Source of the DNA: an uncultured Alphaproteobacteria bacterium
GTDB lineage: Bacteria > Pseudomonadota > Alphaproteobacteria > UBA8366 > JADFVY01
DNA length: 36,487 bases
Direction of reading: 5' to 3'
NCBI GenBank assembly: GCA_947259795.1
Contig: CAMYNJ010000140.1
Location: forward strand, 1-36,487
Shown: positions 31,484 to 36,487 of the stretch, in pieces
Layout: every line of letters starts with the position of its first letter
How positions within the stretch are numbered: the stretch's first letter is position 1
Program-made: the position numbers and the translations under genes
Notes under the pieces: model-generated
Database searches by the model: none
What the model was told of the DNA's origin: nothing
The model's input: the letters and a program-made list of their open reading frames with translations, nothing else

Positions 31484-34400
31484 ATGAGCGAGTTTCTGAA
31501 AGCGCTGGCCGAGCGCGTGCTTCTGTGCGACGGAGCCTTCGGCAGCCGCATCCAGGCCATGGATCTGGATGTGGAGCGGGATTATCGCGGCGCGGAAAAC
31601 TGCACCGAAATCCTGAATGCCAGCCGCCCCGAAATCGTCCGGGAAATCCATGCCGGCTATCTTGAGGCCGGTTCCGACATCGTCCAGACCAACAGCTTCG
31701 GCGGCTCGCCGCTGACCCTGGCCGAGTTCGACCTCGCCGGCGAGGCTTTCGAGTTGAACCGCTTGGCCGGCGAACTGGCTCGGCAAGCGATTGAGGAAGC
31801 CTCATCAATAGATGGCCGGCAGCGTTTCGTGCTGGGTTCCATCGGTCCGGGCACGCGCCTGCCCAGCCTTGGCCATATCGACTACCAGACGCTGGAAGAC
31901 GCCTTCTTCACGCAGGCCTCCGGCCTGGTCGCAGGCGGTGTCGACGCGATATTGATCGAAACCTGCCAGGACCCGCTGCAGATCAAATCGGCGGTCAACG
32001 GGGCGCGCCGCGCCTTTGCGGAACTGGAGCGCACCCTGCCGATCCTGGTGCAGGTCACGGTGGAAACCACCGGCACGCTGCTGGTCGGCGCCGACATCGC
32101 GGCGGCGGCAACGGTGGTGCATTCGCTGGGCGTGGACTCGATGGGGCTGAACTGCGCCACCGGACCGCACGAGATGGCCGAACATGTCCGCTGGCTCGGC
32201 GAAAACTGGCCGGGCCTGATCACCGTGCAGCCCAATGCCGGCCTGCCGGAGCTGCATGACGGCCATACCCATTATCCGCTGACCCCGGCTGAGCTGGGCG
32301 AATGGGGCGGGCGTTTCGTCACCGACTATGGCATCAACATGATCGGCGGCTGCTGCGGCTCGACGACCGACCATATCCGTGCCCTGGACGCCATGCTGCG
32401 GCGGGTTGCGGAGGACGGCTATCGCCCGCAGCCGGCAGAACGCAAGCCCGACTGGACGCCCTCGCTGGCCTCTCTCTACAGCCAGGTGGCGCTGCGCCAG
32501 GAAAACGCGATCCTGTCGATCGGCGAGCGCTGCAACGCCAATGGCAGCAAGAAGTTCCGCGACCTGCAGGCGGCCGAGGACTGGGACGGCTGCGTCGAGA
32601 TCGGCCGCGAACAAATCCGCGAGGCCAGCCACACGCTGGATGTCTGCACCGCCTTCGTCGGCCGCGACGAGGTCGCCGACATGACCGAGATGGTTTCGCG
32701 CCTGCGCGGCGCGGCCGATGCGCCGCTGGTGATCGATTCTACCGAATTGCCGGTGCTGGAAGCAGCGCTGGAGCTGGTCGGCGGCAAGCCGATCATCAAC
32801 TCGATCAATTTCGAGAACGGTGAAGAGGCGGCCGATGCGCGGCTGGAACTGGCGCGCAAGCATGGCGCGGCGGTGATCGCGCTGACCATCGACGAGGACG
32901 GCATGGCGAAGACCGCGGACGACAAGCTGCGGATCGCCGAACGGCTCTACGACATGGCGGTGAACCGTTACGGCCTGCCGCCGTCGGACCTGCTGTTCGA
33001 TCCGCTGACCTTCACTGTCTGCACCGGCATGGAGGACGACCGCAAGCTGGCCATCGAGACGCTGAACGGCATTGAGCGCATTGCCCAACGCTTCCCCGAC
33101 TGCCAGGTCATCCTGGGCCTGTCGAACATCTCCTTCGGGCTGCGGGCCGCGGCGCGCCATGTGCTGAACTCGGTCTTCCTGGATGAGGCGGTGAAGCACG
33201 GCATGACCGGCGCCATCATCCATGTCAGCAAGATCAAACCGCTGCATGCGATCCCCGAGGACGAGGCCAAGGTGGCGCTGGACCTGATCTACGACCGGCG
33301 CGCCGAAGGCTATGATCCCCTCCAGGCCTTTCTCGCCCTGTTCGAGGGGCGCGAGGTCCGCGAAGAGAAAGCCGATACCGCCAACCTGACCATCGAGGAA
33401 AAGCTGCACCGCCGCATCGTCGACGGCGACCGCAACGGCCTGGCCGGGGATCTGGATGCGGCGATGGAAATCCATCCGCCGCTGGATATCGTCAACAATA
33501 TCCTGCTGGGTGGCATGAAGGAGGTTGGCGAGCTGTTCGGATCGGGCAAGATGCAGCTTCCCTTCGTGCTGCAGTCGGCCGAGACCATGAAGGCCGCCGT
33601 TGCCCATCTGGAACCGCATATGGAAAAGGCCGACGGCCAGCGCAAAGGCACCGTGGTGCTGGCGACGGTCAAGGGCGACGTGCACGATATCGGCAAGAAC
33701 CTGGTCGATATCATCCTCACCAACAACGGCTACAACGTCGTCAATCTGGGTATCAAGCAGCCCATCGCCAACATCGTCGACGCCGCCCGCGAGCACAAGG
33801 CGGACGTCATTGGCATGTCGGGCCTGCTGGTGAAGTCGACCGTCGTCATGCGCGAGAATTTGGAAGAGATGACGCGCGAGAATATCGAGGTTCCGGTCAT
33901 GCTGGGCGGCGCCGCGCTGACTCGTGCCTATGTCGAGGAAGACTGCGTCGCCGCTTATGGCGCCGGGCGCGTGGCCTATGCCCGCGATGCCTTCGACGGG
34001 CTGCGGATCATGGACAAAGTGGTCAACGGCGGGTTCGACGATTACGCCGCGGCCATCCAGGCGAAACGCAAAAGCCGTCCCGCCAACAGCCGCAAGGCGG
34101 TGGGCCGCGCCGTCAACGCCGCGCCGGCCCCGGCCGATCCCGCCGTGACCCGCGCGGCGCGCGCCGCCCTGAACCTCGATTTGAATGTTGCCGAGCCGCC
34201 CTTCTGGGGTCCGCGGGTGATCGCCCGGGCGCCGGTTCAGGCATTGCTGCCCTATCTGAACGAGCGCATGCTGTTCCAGTTCCACTGGGGTTTCCGCAAG
34301 GAAGGCCGCAAGCTGGACGACTATATGGTCTGGGCGCGCAAGGAGCTTCGCCCGGTGCTGAAGCGCATGGTCGATACGGTCATCCAGCAGGACATCATGC

Positions 34401-34984
34401 TGCCCCAGGCGGTCTATGGCTACTGGAAGGCGGCCGGCGAGGGCGACGATCTGGTGCTGTTCGGCGAGGACGGCGCGCATGAGACCGCCCGCTTCGCCCT
34501 GCCGCGCCAGGCCGGCGAGGACGGCAAATGCATCGCCGACTACGTGCCCGACATATCCGCCGGGCCGGAGGCGCGCGGCGTCGTCGGCCTGCAGGTCGTC
34601 ACGATGGGCCAGCGCGCCGCCGACGTGGCCCGCGAATGGTTCGAGGATGACCGCTACCAGGATTACCTCTATCTGCACGGGCTGGGCGTGGAGCTGGCGG
34701 AGGCCATGGCCGAATATGTCCATAAACGCGTCCGCGCCGAACTGGGCCATGCGGCGGAGGAAGCCAGCGACATGGAAGGGCTGCTGAACCAGCAGTATTT
34801 CGGCTCGCGCTATTCATTCGGTTATCCGGCCTGCCCGAATCTGGAGGACCAGGACCAGCTATTGGCCCTGCTGGGCGCCGACGCGATCGGCGTGGAACTG
34901 TCCGACGAGCACCAGCTGCACCCGGAAATGTCCACCTCCGCACTGGTCATCCCGCACTCCAAGGCGAAGTATTTTTCGGTGTAG
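31484..34984 (+). CDS. metH: MetH, cobalamin-dependent methionine synthase
   Basis: 1166 residues, full-length, starting at ATG 31484 three bases after metF. Order of domains: homocysteine-binding barrel (about 1-310) with zinc ligands C224 (NCATGP) and C290-C291 (GGCCGS); folate-binding barrel (about 340-610); cobalamin cap (about 630-720); B12 domain with D732-x-H734-x-x-G737 (GDVHDIGKN), H734 being the lower cobalt ligand; and the reactivation domain (about 900-1166) with SRYSFGYPACP for SAM binding. It transfers the methyl group of 5-methyl-THF to homocysteine. Between the B12 and activation domains is a Lys/Arg/Ala-rich linker (residues about 860-895). The enzyme needs cobalamin; no B12 riboswitch was seen upstream, control being probably through SahR. 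Confidence 0.96.
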   Translation: MSEFLKALAERVLLCDGAFGSRIQAMDLDVERDYRGAENCTEILNASRPEIVREIHAGYLEAGSDIVQTNSFGGSPLTLAEFDLAGEAFELNRLAGELARQAIEEASSIDGRQRFVLGSIGPGTRLPSLGHIDYQTLEDAFFTQASGLVAGGVDAILIETCQDPLQIKSAVNGARRAFAELERTLPILVQVTVETTGTLLVGADIAAAATVVHSLGVDSMGLNCATGPHEMAEHVRWLGENWPGLITVQPNAGLPELHDGHTHYPLTPAELGEWGGRFVTDYGINMIGGCCGSTTDHIRALDAMLRRVAEDGYRPQPAERKPDWTPSLASLYSQVALRQENAILSIGERCNANGSKKFRDLQAAEDWDGCVEIGREQIREASHTLDVCTAFVGRDEVADMTEMVSRLRGAADAPLVIDSTELPVLEAALELVGGKPIINSINFENGEEAADARLELARKHGAAVIALTIDEDGMAKTADDKLRIAERLYDMAVNRYGLPPSDLLFDPLTFTVCTGMEDDRKLAIETLNGIERIAQRFPDCQVILGLSNISFGLRAAARHVLNSVFLDEAVKHGMTGAIIHVSKIKPLHAIPEDEAKVALDLIYDRRAEGYDPLQAFLALFEGREVREEKADTANLTIEEKLHRRIVDGDRNGLAGDLDAAMEIHPPLDIVNNILLGGMKEVGELFGSGKMQLPFVLQSAETMKAAVAHLEPHMEKADGQRKGTVVLATVKGDVHDIGKNLVDIILTNNGYNVVNLGIKQPIANIVDAAREHKADVIGMSGLLVKSTVVMRENLEEMTRENIEVPVMLGGAALTRAYVEEDCVAAYGAGRVAYARDAFDGLRIMDKVVNGGFDDYAAAIQAKRKSRPANSRKAVGRAVNAAPAPADPAVTRAARAALNLDLNVAEPPFWGPRVIARAPVQALLPYLNERMLFQFHWGFRKEGRKLDDYMVWARKELRPVLKRMVDTVIQQDIMLPQAVYGYWKAAGEGDDLVLFGEDGAHETARFALPRQAGEDGKCIADYVPDISAGPEARGVVGLQVVTMGQRAADVAREWFEDDRYQDYLYLHGLGVELAEAMAEYVHKRVRAELGHAAEEASDMEGLLNQQYFGSRYSFGYPACPNLEDQDQLLALLGADAIGVELSDEHQLHPEMSTSALVIPHSKAKYFSV

Positions 34985-35041
34985 GACGCCGGCGTTTCGA
35001 TCCGTCTTGGCTTGGAGCGGCGGTCTGTTGCAGGATGGGGG

Positions 35042-35491
35042 ATGGGCATTGCGATCCGTTCCGCCGTTGTTGACGATGCGCCCGCGATTTCTGGGCTGAT
35101 CGGGGCCGCCTACGCCGCCGGGATCGATCCGCATTTCGGCGAACAGGGCCGGGCGACCTTCCTGGATTTCGTGACGCCCGAGGCGATCGCCGCGCGGCTC
35201 TCCAGCGATGGCGAGGGCTGGGTGGCGGTCAGGGACGGCCGGACCATCGTCGGCTATGCCGAACTAGCGGGCGACCATCTCAAGATGCTGTTCGTCCGGC
35301 ATGAGCTTCAGCGAAGCGGCGTCGGGCGGAAACTGCTAACGTTCCTGCGGGTCTTTCGCTGCGGTCACACGATCTCGCTCAACGCGGCGCCGAACGCCGA
35401 CGCCTTCTATCTCGCCATGGGCTTCCGCCCGACCGGCCCCAAACAGCAGCAGGACGGCATTGTCTTCACGCCGATGGAAATGAAGTGCTGA
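35042..35491 (+). CDS. GNAT-family acetyltransferase
   Basis: 149 residues from ATG 35042 (MGIAIRSAV) with AGGA ahead; a TTG ten codons upstream is less likely. The GNAT fold is visible: an N-terminal AIRSAVVDDAPAISGLI helix, the beta strand GWVAVRDGRTIVGYAEL, the acetyl-CoA loop HELQRSGVGRKLL (Q/RxxGxG/A) and the C-terminal NADAFYLAMGFRPTG. The substrate is not evident. It lies 57 bases after metH and may be read through from the same transcript, though no functional link is known. It converges with the transporter gene at 35502. Confidence 0.87.
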   Translation: MGIAIRSAVVDDAPAISGLIGAAYAAGIDPHFGEQGRATFLDFVTPEAIAARLSSDGEGWVAVRDGRTIVGYAELAGDHLKMLFVRHELQRSGVGRKLLTFLRVFRCGHTISLNAAPNADAFYLAMGFRPTGPKQQQDGIVFTPMEMKC

Positions 35492-35501
35492 GGGCGGGGT
35501 T

Positions 35502-36437
35502 TCACGCCCCTGCGGGCAGCAGACGGCGGTAGACCGGGTTGGTCAGCATTGGCATCACGAAGATCGGGAACTGGGCCACGGCCACATAGAGCCACATGTC
35601 CGGGCCGGCCATGCCGGCGGTCAACACCAGCATGATCGCCATGTTGCGGTAGCCGCTGGCCAGCCCCATGGTCAACGCGCCGCGACGGCCCAGCCAGAAG
35701 AAGGCGGCGACGCCGATGGTTTGCAGAACCAGATTCAGGATGAAGGCGGCGGCGGTGAAGCCGGCGACGGTCCAGGGGTCGCTCAGCAGCCTTGCCGTAA
35801 CCCCGTCCATGATGGCGACGGCAAAGACCACCAGCGCCAGGACGATCAACCCGTTGATATCCGTCGCCCGCGCGTCCAGCCATTCGCGGCGCACGAAGCG
35901 GCGTGCGGCCTCGCTGATCAGGAAGGGCAGGGCGATATAGAGCGCGACACGCAGCAGGAACGGCCCCAGCCCGATGGACAGCTCCAGGTTCAGCAGCCAG
36001 AAGGCGACCGGCCCCAGGGTCAGCGGCAGCAGCGCTGTTCCCGCTACCAGCAACAGCAGCGCCAGCGCCGCGTCCAGCCCCAGCAGCAGGGCGAAGGCCG
36101 GCGCGGCTGTCACCGGCGGCGCGGCGGCGGCGAAGACCAGCGCCACCGCCAGCCCCGGCGGCAGCCCCAGCAGCGTCACCGCCCCCAGCGTCAGCACCGG
36201 CGCGCCGAGCAATATCCATCCCAGCCCCACGACCGCGCGCAGCGGCCGCCGCCCCCAGGCGGCGACCGTCGGCCAGTCGATCCGCAGCAGCGTCAGCGAC
36301 AGGCTCGCCACCACGGCGGCCTCCACCAATGGCCGCAACAGCGCCGCCAGGTCCGGCAACACCAGCCCGGCGAAAATCCCGCCGGCCAGGATCGGCCGGG
36401 CATGGCGGTTCAGGAAGGCGAGGAAGGCTGTGAGCAT
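35502..36437 (-). CDS. Bile acid:sodium symporter (BASS)-like membrane protein
   Basis: 311 residues from ATG 36437. Nine to ten membrane helices in an Ala/Leu-rich chain. The early segment VVASLSLTLLRIDWPTV, the central PPVTAAPAFALLLGLD and the late LASGYRNMAIMLVL with FPIFVMPMLTNPVYR match the BASS-like pattern, including paired inverted halves. Substrate unknown; family members move bile acids, organic anions and small metabolites with sodium. The 50 bases upstream to the window edge show no clear ribosome site or promoter. Confidence 0.75.
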   Translation of the reverse strand: MLTAFLAFLNRHARPILAGGIFAGLVLPDLAALLRPLVEAAVVASLSLTLLRIDWPTVAAWGRRPLRAVVGLGWILLGAPVLTLGAVTLLGLPPGLAVALVFAAAAPPVTAAPAFALLLGLDAALALLLLVAGTALLPLTLGPVAFWLLNLELSIGLGPFLLRVALYIALPFLISEAARRFVRREWLDARATDINGLIVLALVVFAVAIMDGVTARLLSDPWTVAGFTAAAFILNLVLQTIGVAAFFWLGRRGALTMGLASGYRNMAIMLVLTAGMAGPDMWLYVAVAQFPIFVMPMLTNPVYRRLLPAGA

Positions 36438-36487
36438 CGCGTCATGGTCGTTGGCGGGTTTCGGACCCTACGGTGTTGCCGCCCGCT

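Noticed and set aside
31805-34750. 981-codon minus-strand open frame opposite metH
   Set aside because: Long antisense frames are expected in GC-rich coding DNA; the plus strand encodes an intact MetH with all domain motifs.

Overview
The window looks like chromosomal DNA from a GC-rich Gram-negative bacterium, most probably an alphaproteobacterium of the Rhodospirillales type. This is an inference from the GC-rich third codon positions, the VC_2705-type symporter with its DUF4212 partner, the SahR-metF-metH operon, the MlaA-MlaC pair and the DUF1622 and EttA genes. No rRNA, tRNA, CRISPR array, insertion sequence or phage gene was recognised. The genes are densely packed, with 36 confident or probable protein genes plus one doubtful small ORF.

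Layout. (1) 1-3184, minus strand: a secreted PD40/PA/M28/PDZ metallopeptidase and, five bases behind it, the start of a ChaN-like protein that runs off the window. (2) 3534-5886, plus strand: a B12-binding-type radical SAM enzyme and a UbiE-like methyltransferase. (3) 6303-9029, plus strand: larC-larE-larB with overlapping ends, the complete biosynthetic set for the nickel-pincer nucleotide (NPN) cofactor, without a larA in the window. (4) 9040-15382: an unrecognised minus-strand gene, then a DUF4212 subunit and a sodium:solute symporter closed by a strong intrinsic terminator, then a YggT-like membrane protein, a membrane-anchored PAS/DnaQ-type exonuclease and a CBS-DUF294 protein. (5) 15426-19174: a mercury-resistance operon, merR divergent from merT-merP-merB-merF-merA. 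(6) 19205-24134: a 2-keto-4-pentenoate hydratase-like enzyme, a Tat-exported dienelactone hydrolase, a class V aminotransferase and a CHASE4 histidine kinase. (7) 24707-27740: a cold-shock protein with a long leader, a small charged protein, a DUF1622 membrane protein and EttA. (8) 27795-29283, minus strand: mlaA-mlaC for outer-membrane lipid asymmetry. (9) 29575-34984: the methionine-cycle operon sahR-metF-metH with an operator palindrome inside its promoter. (10) 35042-36437: a GNAT acetyltransferase and a BASS-like transporter.

How the genes work together. The mer block is self-contained: sensing (MerR), periplasmic binding (MerP), import (MerT, MerF), C-Hg bond cleavage (MerB) and reduction of Hg(II) (MerA). 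The sahR-metF-metH block regenerates methionine and is probably repressed by SahR until S-adenosylhomocysteine accumulates. LarB, LarE and LarC would make the NPN cofactor for a racemase or epimerase encoded elsewhere. The symporter block and the exonuclease/DUF294 block form a neighbourhood often found together and usually linked to uptake of acetate or similar small carboxylates.

The most interesting open questions are the client of the LarBCE cassette and its neighbouring B12-type radical SAM enzyme, the cluster of GGGAAT/ATTCCC motifs ahead of larC, the divergent MerB and MerF, and the EF-hand-like loop inside the symporter. I did not find a clearly new multi-gene system. Domain names are from memory of family motifs; no database search was run.
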